Positions 1 through 8,344 of a DNA stretch of 13,144 bases are shown here, piece after piece (position 1 is the stretch's first letter; every line of letters starts with the position of its first letter). The notes under the pieces were generated by a model. That model worked only from the letters and a program-made list of their open reading frames with translations. It was not told the DNA's origin and searched no databases. Origin of the DNA: Larix sibirica (lineage: Eukaryota; Streptophyta; Pinopsida; Pinales; Pinaceae); contig NWUY0300016356.1 in assembly GCA_004151065.3 (NCBI GenBank), positions 8,698 through 21,841 of the forward strand, read 5' to 3'. Both the position numbers and the translations under genes were made by a program.

Positions 1-479
1 GTTGCTTCGTTTTCATGGGTGGTCCTGTGATAAAGTCCATGGATATTTCTTCCCACTTCCACTCAAGAATAAGAACTGGCTACAGTAATCGTGCTAGGTG
101 CTGGTGCTCAACCTTTACTTGCTGGCACTTTTGACATTTAGCTATGTACTACATGATGTCCTTCATCATCAATGGCCAAAAATTCTGCTTTCTGGATACT
201 GTCACGGTCTTCTGATAACCTAGGTGCCTTTATTAAGGTGTCTGATGAATATCATCCATTATTAGCTTCTTCAATTTTGTGTTGTCTGGAATGTACAACC
301 ATCGTTGGAACAAAATAATTCTATCTTTTTCCAATTGATATCCCTCATACCTCTGGTATGGTTTTTCTTTCTTAAGTCCCGCGCACACCTGCATGTACTT
401 CTCATCTTCAGTTGTGACCCTGTTGACTCTTGCTCTAAGGTAAGCACTACATGAACTTGTGGTTGTGACATGAAACTTC
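1..479 (-). pseudogene. IN: Integrase pseudogene of Element A: N-terminal zinc-binding domain and start of catalytic core, truncated by the window
   Basis: Integrase inserts the DNA copy into chromosomes. An open stretch at 233-490 ends with YEGYQLEKDRIILFQRWLYI and LKKLIMDDIHQTP, the usual lead-in to the domain. The HHCC zinc ligands are all present: His at 245-247, His at 224-226 (H-x6-H), and the CQKC pair at about 125-136. Two TAA codons lie between the two His codons. Further in-frame TAG codons occur before YIAKC and at 80-82, the latter where a Gln codon would be expected. The core begins with KWEEISMDFITGPP; its Asp (35-37) is the first residue of the D,D-35-E triad. The remaining two catalytic residues and the C-terminus lie outside the window. 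The frame is otherwise continuous, so stops rather than indels disable this part. Confidence 0.92.
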
Positions 480-954
480 CTGCCGAGCACGTCAACAACC
501 TTGTTCTCCTTACCTTTGAAATTATTGATCTCAAGATCGAATTTGCTTAGGAATTCTAACCACCAGGCCTATCACACATTCAAATTTAGTTGATCGAACA
601 AATACTTCAAGATCATATGATCTGTGTGCAACTCAAACCTTCGTCCAAGCAGGTAGTGTTGCCACATCTTCAGGGTGTGCACTATGGATGCTAGCTCCAA
701 GTCACGCGTCACATAATTCTTTTCATGATCCTTTAACTTTTTGGATTCAAAGCATATCACATGTCCTTCCTGCATAAGTACACCTCCAAGGCCTTCGATG
801 CAAGCGACTGTGCATACCGCAAAATATTTATCCAGATCTGCGATATTCAGAATAGGGGTGTTGGTGAGCAATTCCTTCAATTGCTGGAAACTTTTCTCCC
901 ATTTCTCAGATCATGAGAACTTTGCATCCCTTTTTTGCAGTGACGTAATGGGAT
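480..954 (-). pseudogene. RH: RNase H and connection domain pseudogene of Element A
   Basis: RNase H removes the RNA strand during reverse transcription. After the RT thumb and a frameshift near 945-960, the frame gives EKWEKSFQQLKELLTNTPIL, then VCTVACIEGLGGVLMQEGHV, ESKKLKDHEKNYVTRDLELA, MWQHYLLGRRFELHTDH and LKYLFDQLNLN. The first catalytic Asp, normally in a TDA motif, is Val (TVA, codon 806-808). The Glu of DLELA and the Asp of TDH are kept. Downstream, FDLEINNFKGKENKVVDVLG (about 485-545) is the usual gypsy connector before integrase. A TGA interrupts FS*SEKWEKS just upstream of the open stretch at 572-880, and the normal residue there would be Trp. The frame between 880 and 480 is only partly open. 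Identification is strong and catalysis is predicted lost. Confidence 0.91.
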
Positions 955-1873
955 GCTCCACTTTGAGAAATCCTTGATGAATCTCCTATAATATCCTGCT
1001 AAACCCATGAAATATCAAGCGTCTATCACATTCTTCGGTGTAGACCAATTCACTATCGTCTCAATCTTCTCAAGGTCTACCGAAATTTCCTCTACTAAAA
1101 TAACATGACCCAAATCCTAAATCTTCTTCTAATAGAACTCACATTTGTTGATCTTGGCATACAACTTATGCTTCCATAGCACCTTCAATACCATTATGAG
1201 ATGTTCTGCATGCTCTTCCTCATTCCTGGAATAGATGAGGATGCCATCTAGGATTACCAAGGCGAGCTTATCCAAGTACTGGCTGAACACATTGTTCCTG
1301 AGGCACATGAAAGCAGCTAGCGCATTGGTTAAACCAAATGGCACAACGGTGAATTCATAGTGTCCATACCACATTCGGAAAGCTATCTTATGGATATCTA
1401 CCTCCTTGATCCTAACCTGATAGTATTCTGACCTCAATTCAATATTGAAAAAAACTCTGGTTCCCTCGATATAATAAACGAGATCATCTATTTTGGGAAA
1501 TGCATACTTGTTCTTGACTATGAACTTATTGAGCTGTCTATAGTCAATACATAGTCACAAGGTTCCATCATTCTTCTTAACGAATAGTACTAGCGAACCC
1601 CATGGTGACACACTTGGTATGATATATTTCTTATCCGTTAGCTCCTATAGTTGCATTTTCAACTCGACCAACTATGAAGTGTGCATTTTGGAAGGGGCTT
1701 TATACATTAGGGCTATGCTTGGCACTAGATTAATAATAAAATGAATATTTCCTTTGGGTGGCAATTCCTGACATTTCTTTTGGAAATACATATTTATATT
1801 CTTGCAGTGTCGGGAAATATTCGAGCGTTGAACCTCTACCCTCTGTGGCTTCTGACACATGAACTGCATATAC
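955..1873 (-). pseudogene. RT: Reverse transcriptase pseudogene of Element A
   Basis: This module copied element RNA into DNA. Reading leftward, the linker and N-terminus lie at 1672-1869 (INLVPSIALMYKAPSKMHTS). The fingers (VSPWGSLVLFVKKNDGT, about 1561-1612) and CIDYRQLNK (1525-1551) follow. The palm is next, with [20 protein letters not shown] and [19 protein letters not shown]. The thumb is GLAGYYRRFIKDFS (about 964-1005). Of the three catalytic aspartates, the first is Glu (IELRSEY, codon 1438-1440). The second is kept (1246-1248). The third is Gly (1243-1245), so the usual DD pair reads DG. In-frame stops lie at 1645-1647 (TAG) and 1555-1557 (TGA), with more near 1100-1125. A frameshift lies around 1760-1785, where VFPKEMSG and ELPPKGNIHF sit in different frames. 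The identification is secure and the enzyme is certainly dead. Confidence 0.94.
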
Positions 1874-2390
1874 CTAACAATTCTTTTTGAAGCACCTTCC
1901 GAAATGTAGTGTTGAAACTTGCCTTATGGATATCTTTTTTAGCATGCCTTTCACTAGTTGAGGCCTTCTTTCATCATCAAGACATTCAAGAAAATTATTA
2001 TAATGGTCAATTGGCGTGGTGGTTTTTAGCCAATCCATGCCAATAATAACATCATACAATCCTAGTGGTAGAATGTTCAAATTTGTTGCACTGGACATAC
2101 CGTTTAACATTAACGAACATCCTTCTACCACTTCACTTTCCTTTTTGTCCCCGTGGCGAACTGGACTAGCCACGACTTGCCATGCTTACTTTTCTTAAGC
2201 ACACAAACTACAACAATATTAGGATGAATATAACTATGAATGGATCCTGGGTTTATTAAAATAGAAACAGACTGTGCGACAATCTTACCTCCAACTTTAA
2301 CTACTACGGCTTGATGGTCTGCTTGATGAGCATCCAAAACTACGTAGATTCTAGGAGTTGATCTGGCCATGTCCTCCACAGCCATATCTC
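1874..2390 (-). pseudogene. pro: Aspartic protease (retropepsin-like) pseudogene of Element A
   Basis: The retrotransposon protease cleaves the gag-pol polyprotein. Two overlapping reading frames cover it. The upstream frame (2125-2385) contains VLDAHQADHQAVVVKVGG, then QSVSILINPGSIHSYI, then KSWLVQFATGTKRKV. The downstream frame (1874-2173) contains NILPLGLYDVIIGMDWL and ends in RCFKKNC. A frameshift must lie in their overlap. The active-site triad is normally Asp-Thr/Ser-Gly or a close plant variant such as Asp-Pro-Gly; here it is Asn-Pro-Gly, with the codon at 2251-2253 reading AAC. One G-to-A change from GAC would explain this. The GMDWL block marks the end of the plant gypsy protease domain and places the module between gag and RT. 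The enzyme would be inactive from the lost Asp alone. Confidence 0.87.
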
Positions 2391-2394
2391 CTTC

Positions 2395-3618
2395 GATGTT
2401 ATGGATCCTTCGCGGCTATTCCTTCTTGTGAGGGTAATCATATAGGTTATGATTTTCTCCACATCTCCAACATTGCATTGGTTCTTTGGGAATTCTCGCG
2501 CTTGGAATAACCCGTGGGGATATGCCTTGCATTGGATGCTCATGTCATACATTCCTATGCTAATTCCAATAGGGTACATATCTCAACACTTTCTTCCTTG
2601 GATCAAACCTGCCTTGGGATTTCCTCTTCCTGCTTGATGCTCCTCATCTCTACCATTGCTTTGCTTATAGCAATGCATAGCCTTCCATATAGAGTCATCC
2701 AAGGTCTTGGGATCCACAAATTCATTCCCCTCTCTGTAAGTCTAGGGCAGTCCACTCATGAATATTTTAATCTTCGTCTTCTAATTTTTGAGATAATCCA
2801 CATACTGGAGTAGCTCTAGGAATTTATTCACATATTCCTCCATTTTCATCTGTCCTAGCTTTAGCTCATGGAACTCCTTTCTCTTATTATCATAGTAGTT
2901 TTCAAAAATATATTTTTGTTTGAAATACTTTTCAAACTTCTTCCAATCAATCTTACTTTTCTTGAGGCCCTTTATTTACCAGAGGTGTTCCCACCAGATT
3001 GAAGCTCAACCATTTAGATTAATGATGTAAATCCTATCTTTCTCATTTTCTGACAACTCATGGATTTTTAAGTATTTATTCATTTCAAGAAGCCATGCTT
3101 CAGCCTCTTGTCTCGACTTACTTTCTCCGTCGAATGTAGGCGACTTTACCTTCCTGAATTGCCTAGAGGAAATATATTTACGAGGCCTCATCCTCTTAGA
3201 TCTTCGGGCCAAATGCGCTGAATTATTTGGCAAGATTTCTGATCTACTCATTCTATTGCTCGAGGTGCCTAATGGAGACATGCTTATTATCCTTTTGCAT
3301 GCATTTCTTGCTTGGCGTCGCGATCTTTCTTTAGAGTGACTGCTCCCACTCTTACTATCCTTAAAGCCATTGTTTTGATTCAATCTTAGATTGAATTTCT
3401 GCTGGAGGTCTATTACACTTTCAAAATGGAAGCATTGATCTGATCCTGCTCTTCCTGCGCCTTAGTATGCCTTTCATTGAATCCCTCATAGTTTCAATCA
3501 TATCCAAAGGTGTTATTTGCACCCGCCTTCCATTGGATTATGTCTCTACATTACCACCTCACACATCTTCCTCCATAACATCTTCTGCATGATCATAGAG
3601 ATATTGTGTGTCATCCAT
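2395..3618 (-). pseudogene. gag: gag pseudogene (capsid/nucleocapsid) of Element A
   Basis: Gag proteins form the cytoplasmic particle that packages element RNA. The likely start is the ATG at 3616-3618, giving MDDTQYLYDHAEDVMEEDV before a stop. An open stretch at 3006-3383 includes FRKVKSPTFDGE and EAEAWLLEMNKY, typical of the plant retrotransposon gag domain, ending in YIINLNG. The domain continues after a TGA at 3006-3008 with ASIWWEHL, KKFEKYFKQKY, YYDNKRKEFHELKLGQ and YVNKFLELLQYVDYL, and a further TAG lies at 2742-2744. A CCHC zinc knuckle follows at 2434-2472 (CWRCGENHNLYDY), but its last Cys is Tyr (codon 2434-2436). The segment at 3384-3618 is in another frame from 3006-3383, so at least one frameshift separates them. 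The identification as gag is secure; the exact end is approximate because gag and pol run together. Confidence 0.88.
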
Positions 3619-3807
3619 GATGATCATTCAACTAACTAATTATGTGATTCTACTACTCATTTCTTTCTTTCCTTTACTGTAATGACCTTCCTTCTATTGC
3701 TAGCGTTGTGCACAAAGGAAAAATCTATTAGTGAAAAAATTAATAATATTAATAATCACTTTAATATTACCACACAGGATTCCTTTTGCACTCAGAAGCC
3801 TAGTGTT
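3619..3807 (-). other. Untranslated leader of Element A between primer-binding site and gag
   Basis: This stretch separates the primer-binding site from the inferred gag start. It holds no convincing reading frame and is AT-rich (for example around 3720-3770). Packaging signals of retrotransposons usually lie here, but none can be named from the sequence. Confidence 0.6.
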
Positions 3808-3828
3808 GAAACCACTGCTCTGATATCA
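3808..3828 (-). promoter_or_regulatory. Primer-binding site for initiator-Met tRNA (Element A)
   Basis: The minus strand reads TGATATCAGAGC followed by AGTGGTTTC. Against the plant initiator-Met tRNA 3' end this matches 18 of 21 positions by my count. It sits three bases inside the putative LTR end at 3832 and upstream of gag, where reverse transcription is primed. Confidence 0.85.
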
Positions 3829-4627
3829 CTATGAAATGTCTCCAATGGCCTCAATGGATTATTGTGACCACAAGGGATCTTTTTCTTCCTTTCTACTTAT
3901 GATGCCAAGACACTACTGTCTAACTCCGAGTTATTATACTGCGCGGTAATATACGCCACCTGATCTCAATACATTAAGCGTGGCACTGTGCGCATATCAT
4001 TATGATCCATATGCGATACTGCACAAATTAATTTAACTTTGCGTACTTCTGCACTTCTCAATTCCTTTATTGCACAACTATTGCGTTTGCGAAACCAGAC
4101 CGCCACACAATCCACTACGCAATTGTCTTTAACCGTTGTGCGACTACCATCATGCAAGTTAACCACCTTGTGGCATTTCAGCTTACAATGTCAATTCACT
4201 ATCTTTCGTTAGAGTTAGCTCTATATGCATAGATGGACTTCGTACGCAAATCATATATTTAGATGCAAGCATTTATAAGGCACATCTTCACATATCCATC
4301 AAATAGATTTCCAGAATCAAATTACTTCTAGCTAAGCAATTCATAATTCATAATCATTATATACATCATACATCTTATCATCCATTCAGAATCAATATTC
4401 ATAGAATGGAAATGAATAACAAGAATGAAACTTCACATAACACTTATCTTGAATGAATCCTCTTTGAGCAATTAATCGTGCAAGAGCAACGTTCCACCCA
4501 ACGGTAGGCACTATGTCTAGCATATAATCTTTCTTCTAAGAGGCCATCCTCACATTGGGCATGATTACCTTAAGGAAAGGGGAACTATCCATAGCTCACT
4601 CATAGTCAAATGGGCATAAGGCCACAA

Positions 4628-4716
4628 CCAATCCAATCTCTACTAGGTTAACATGATGTTACAGTTATATAGACTCAATTCTCAAGCCAATCCAACCTCT
4701 GTTGAGTTAACAAGAT
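4628..4716. repeat. Pair of 30-bp direct repeats in the LTR of Element A
   Basis: The segment at 4628-4657 (CCAATCCAATCTCTACTAGG then TTAACATGAT) recurs at 4687-4716 with 24 of 30 bases identical by my count. The two are 59 bp apart, start to start. The function is unknown, and they may be a small internal duplication of the LTR. Confidence 0.65.
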
Positions 4717-4782
4717 TTTCTAGGTAGTAGAGGGGAAATACTAACTAGTGACTCACCACATAGTTACAGGAACCTCGCGTAG

Positions 4783-5460
4783 ACTTGGTTAGTTTTGGAT
4801 CCACAATATCCACCTCACACAACACCAAGAAGGTACCTATTCACTGCTCAACAGTCCCTCAGGCATCTCCTTCCTCCAGGTGCTTTGTGCTATACCAATG
4901 TCCACATAGAAAGACCACTCAAACCACGCTATTCCACTAGGAGGTCACAACCTTCACTAATCTCCTTAGCTAGATTCGCGCTCTACACTGCTCTACTACT
5001 CAATACCAACAATCGACCTCATGTATAATCGGTTAGTTTGGGGTCCACAGTACCCATCCCACATAACATCGTGTAGGTGCTATTCTAGTGTGTGCATAGA
5101 AAGAGAACCCAAACCCCTTTATCCCGCCGGGAGGTCGCGCAATCGCTATTGGATTTCAATCCACTTGGTGCTCAACAATCTGTTCACTCTTTAGGAGTTA
5201 CAACAAATCAAGCAGGACAAAGAGTCAAATTTGGTTTACCTCCAGAACTACAGACGCCTTGCACAGACTCGGCTACTTGGGGTCCACAATACCTGCCCCA
5301 CACAACACCAAGAAGGTACCCCTTCACCACTCAATGGTNACCTTAGGCATTACCTTCCTCCAGGTGCTATACCTGTGTGTGTGTAGAAAGACCACCTAAA
5401 CCCTAGATCCTCTGCCTACAAGCTTTGTTTTCCCAGGGCTTACCAATCTTGGCTATGCAA
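4783..5460. repeat. Three diverged tandem repeat units of about 240 bp
   Basis: A conserved block opening TCCACAATA or TCCACAGTA begins at 4800, 5044 and 5283, giving periods of about 244 and 239 bp. In units 1 and 3 it continues through CACACAACACCAAGAAGGTA. A second block, AGGTGCT followed by a segment ending in TAGAAAGA, recurs near 4878, 5075 and 5361. Unit 2 lacks about 60 bp between the two blocks but has an extended tail that keeps the period similar. Tandem units of this kind occur in the LTRs of large plant retrotransposons. No coding role is visible; the open frames here break at different points in each unit. Confidence 0.8.
5339..5339. other. Single ambiguous base (N)
   Basis: An isolated N lies inside tandem unit 3. 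Homology to unit 1 continues across it, with about one extra base on the N side, so the sequence is probably contiguous here. Confidence 0.95.
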
Positions 5461-6223
5461 AACCAATGGCTCTAGGGAATCACTTTGGTTACTGTCCAAT
5501 ATTCCACTCTATTAGAACAAGACTCACAAGGAACCACACTTGGGATGTCTCAACATGAAGGAAACAAGACTTCTCAGGTGCACGACTGAGGATTCACGAT
5601 TCTTCACTATTTCGTTAGTCTGACTTAGACCACTTCTAGGAACAGACTTTGTCACACAGGTCTTCAACATAAATTCAGGATGCTCAGCTCAAGCTAACAT
5701 CTAGGTAACTTGATATGACTATGGTGCCTATATCAACAAAGGAACTCATAGCAGTTACGCTCTCTAGTTCCTTCTTTGAGTCACAGTCATGACCATGAAC
5801 CAGATCCTAGATCCACTCTCCTCTCTGCCACTATTCAGGTTCGACTTCCTCTTAGGAAAGGGTCAACACTTTCTCCTAAGATCAAAATGGATAGATTGAT
5901 CAATGGATGGATGAGTGAAGAATGAATTGCACCCAAGATAGGGCGATATAGATACACCCATGATATATTGAGTTAATTTCCCATGTAACTGATTAACTAG
6001 CTGATAGTCTCACTAACAAGCTCACTAATAGGAGATTCATTGACAGGTTTATTGCGCCATCCACCAACTGACAATTAATTTAAGGATGACCTTAATGCAA
6101 CTGATTGCTTACCCAATAAGCAACTCCCATTCCCAGTTCTGCAGGGAAACTGACACGAGGAACTGACATTACTCTGTCATAGGGAAACTCAGACCCACGC
6201 CTTCCTTCCTCCAAGGTAATAAC
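5461..6223. other. Non-coding stretch, LTR of Element A or its flank
   Basis: I see no gene, RNA or clear repeat here. A minus-strand open frame of 61 codons at 6092-6277 matches nothing I recognise. The stretch contains short repeated words such as AACTGAC and TGATTAAC. It probably includes the upstream (U3) part of the Element A LTR, but no TG end with a partner can be shown. Confidence 0.5.
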
Positions 6224-6750
6224 TGTCTCAACTACCTTCCTCTTGGAAGCATTAAATGATTGGGGTGCATGAGTCAACTTGACATTTGATGGTTGATCAA
6301 TCCTCTCTAGGACACCTGGCTCTCATCTATAGGCTTCATGGATTCAATACGTCATTTCCTAACCTTAGGATAATCATGCCCCTTGCTTTTGTTGCCTTGC
6401 ACAATTAGCTATAGATTTTATTATGCACATGTACATGACATTTACAATGTTACTACATTTGACCAGTGCATGGTTCTCTAACCACATTAATTGGTGGTAT
6501 ACACACACATATATATTCGAGTTGTCCATGGTAGGGCCTTTACCTTGAGTTCCTCGCCATGTTCCATCAATTACATCAATGATATTACATTATTTACATA
6601 GTTTATGTCAAGGGTCAAAACTAGTGACATTATATCACACACCTCCAACTTATGCCCTAAGTTGTAGTTTAGCTTCTGTTACTTGATTTGCAGCCCTTCC
6701 TAAGATAACCAAACCACAAACAAGCAACAAAACTAAGCCACAAAACAACA
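6224..6750. other. Non-coding stretch beyond the Element B LTR (copy 1), with a short AC/AT microsatellite
   Basis: No gene is visible. A short simple repeat, ACACACACATATATAT, lies at 6501-6516. On the minus strand an AATAAA word spans the variable site 6421. The stretch may be the last part of Element B's LTR or genomic flank; I cannot place the boundary. Confidence 0.5.
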
Positions 6751-7535
6751 AAGTTGATCCACTTGAGCAAATTTACCCTTGTAGTGAACTAGGAGCATAG
6801 ACTTTACAATGATAAAATAATATGTTACCTCAATAATAAACCACCAAGTTGTGCCAATGATAGAAAATCCCAATAGGAAAAACCTTTGGATGCACAATGA
6901 TAATATTTCTCTCCAATAATGCTCAACAACAATGAGAATGAGAAATTATCTCTCTTATATAGGAGAAAAAATCTACCTCCTATATACAATAAAATAATAA
7001 TAAAAGTGCCAAAACCTTAGATCCATCCTAGGGATCTTCCAAAATACATAAAATAATGTTCAAACCCTCAAGGAGTATGTCACCCCCATCAAATCATGAA
7101 CAAAATGCAGTGTGGTACAATAAATGGCCTAACAGAGAGGACACTCCAACAAAATGAGGCCAAAATCTCATACGTGTGGTTGGAAAAGGTCCCCAAGTGG
7201 GGATGTCACCCTCAAAATATGCAACAACTCCCTCAAGAATGGGAGTGCTAGCCTCCAAAACCATGCTAAGTGTGAGGGGGGTTCATCCCAAGGCCTAAAC
7301 CCTAGGATGCCCTTCTTTAGATGCTCCGACGACCCTCCAAACAAGTGCTAGAAGGGCGATGAATCCAGGATGTAGGCTCAAATGGTCCTCTAGAAGGCTC
7401 CAAATGTCATATCAATGGTCCATACATGAAGTGCTAGGTCCAAATGTGTGGAAGGAGGGGTCTAAGAGTCTCCCAAGCCTCCCACGTGCCAAGTACAAGC
7501 CCTCAAGGTGTTAGGGAGTGTGATACCCCCTCAAA
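6751..7535 (-). mobile_element. Probable 3' LTR of Element B, copy 1 (edges uncertain)
   Basis: The stretch lies downstream of the integrase C-terminus on the same strand and is non-coding. It contains a canonical TATA box at 6955-6961 in the element's orientation, followed about 80 bp later by the pyrimidine-rich block TTTTTCCTATTGGGATTTTC (about 6862-6882), as expected for U3 then R/U5. Three G-rich polypurine-like runs could mark the U3 start, near 7526-7532, 7208-7212 and 7083-7087. The last is followed by TGACATACTCC, which has the required TG. The LTR could therefore be about 330 bp or about 780 bp long. The inner limit at 6751 is a guess based on a TGATCC word and has no partner to confirm it. 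Confidence 0.45.
6955..6961 (-). promoter_or_regulatory. TATA box in the Element B LTR, copy 1
   Basis: The minus strand reads CTCCTATATAAGAGAG, a canonical plant TATA box. It points away from the pol remnant, as a 3' LTR promoter would, with transcription expected to begin around 6920-6930. Confidence 0.65.
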
Positions 7536-7894
7536 TGTGCTAGGAACATAACATATAGATCATCCTTGAGTGTAGCGCTCCATCAACCTGTGCCTAATAA
7601 CCATCCAACATACCAATCAAGTCATAGCATGTGTGTAATAAGATCACTCTAGCGTAATAAATTTAACCATCATCAAAACTCAGACAAATGTTCATCTAAT
7701 ATGACAATAATAATAAATACATGTTACAAACACACATTTTCTAATAACTCAGTGATAATGATTTTACTCATCACATATCACATCACTAGAAGATCAAGCA
7801 TTGTCTATGACTAGGCACATTAAGGAACATGGACCATTTGACAAAGTTGAAGGACCTATGACCATTGATCTATGGTGAAGCCACATATCTCATC

Positions 7895-7934
7895 TTGAGC
7901 AAAAATTGCTCAAAATCACCCTTTTGAAAAAGGG
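7895..7934. repeat. Two adjacent perfect inverted repeats, copy 1
   Basis: TTGAGCAA-AAA-TTGCTCAA at 7895-7913 forms an 8-bp stem with a 3-base loop. Five bases later, CCCTTTT-GA-AAAAGGG at 7919-7934 gives a 7-bp stem with a minimal loop. Both could fold in DNA or RNA; no function is known. Confidence 0.75.
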
Positions 7935-8171
7935 GTAACATCTAGTTCCAACTACAAGACATGTACTTTGTCTGAGAGTGCATCATAACTCCAGTATCTC
8001 AACCTGTTTCCTGCACAACCCACTCAAAGTGCAGATCAAATCATATTGAGGGATCAAGACACAAGTGTCTTGTCCCTATCTACATAAATCAAAGCATAAA
8101 GGAACCAATAGTTCATCTTATCCAACAAAATAAAATAAACTGCATGAAAATGAAATAACATCATGTGACAT

Positions 8172-8294
8172 GAAATGCAAATCAATCAAATGCCAGAAAT
8201 AAATGTGTATATCAAAATGCAATGCATGGATAACTCAATACATGTAAAGTAGTATGCAAATAAAATGTAGATGGAAATGCAAGCCAATCAAATG
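8172..8294. repeat. Short direct repeats rich in ATGCAA, copy 1
   Basis: GAAATGCAAATCAATCAAATG at 8172-8192 recurs at 8274-8294 with 19 of 21 bases the same, 102 bp apart. The words ATGCAA and ATGCAATGCATG recur between them. This is probably a decayed local duplication. Confidence 0.65.
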
Positions 8295-8344
8295 AAATGC
8301 AATCCTACCCTACAAAGGATGCCTTGTGGCATTAGATACCATTG

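Larger units (their letters stand above)
1..3831 (-). mobile_element. Element A: internal region of a decayed Ty3/gypsy LTR retrotransposon, cut by the window edge
   Basis: Reading leftward on the minus strand, the modules follow the Ty3/gypsy order: primer-binding site, gag, zinc knuckle, protease, reverse transcriptase, RNase H, integrase. In Ty1/copia the integrase would precede RT, so that superfamily is excluded. The internal region starts next to a putative LTR end at 3832 and runs off the window at position 1 inside the integrase core. The coding frame is split by many stops and several frameshifts, so the element is non-autonomous and old. Its RNase H and integrase differ clearly from those of Element B, so the two belong to separate families. 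The clade within Ty3/gypsy is not resolved: any chromodomain would lie beyond position 1. Confidence 0.93.
3832..6223 (-). mobile_element. Putative 5' LTR of Element A (left edge supported, right edge unknown)
   Basis: The element-side edge is supported by the primer-binding site: on the plus strand the LTR begins TGAAATGTC at 3832, the complement of an LTR ending in CA. No coding capacity is seen across about 2.4 kb, only short random-looking open frames. It contains the tandem units at 4783-5460 and the direct repeat at 4628-4716. The outer end is not defined because the matching 3' LTR lies beyond position 1. The true LTR may stop anywhere between about 5460 and 6300, and the remainder would be flanking DNA. 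The given right end is only the start of the duplicated block. Confidence 0.45.
7536..8340 (-). other. Non-coding 3' region of Element B, copy 1
   Basis: About 800 bp lie between the end of integrase and the first G-rich run of the putative LTR. No reading frame, RNA gene or recognisable motif is seen. The composition is AT-rich and holds two adjacent inverted repeats (7895-7934) and short direct repeats (8172-8294). This would be the untranslated region before the polypurine tract. Confidence 0.55.

Noticed and set aside
2449-2813. Plus-strand open frames of 62 and 99 codons
   Set aside because: They are antisense shadows of gag; the minus strand carries the gag and zinc-knuckle motifs.
3966-4166. 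A 66-codon minus-strand open frame upstream of the primer-binding site
   Set aside because: It sits in the putative LTR, shows no family motif and has no partner copy to test conservation.
4795-5028. A 77-codon plus-strand open frame in the tandem units, with another at 5092-5346
   Set aside because: The frame is not kept between repeat units, so it is unlikely to encode a protein.
4783-5460. A CRISPR-like array
   Set aside because: The units are long and diverged with no regular short spacers, and the context is plant retroelement DNA.
7154-7351. A 65-codon plus-strand open frame, repeated identically at 10635-10832
   Set aside because: It lies antisense within the putative LTR of Element B, has no recognisable domain, and its conservation is explained by the duplicated block.
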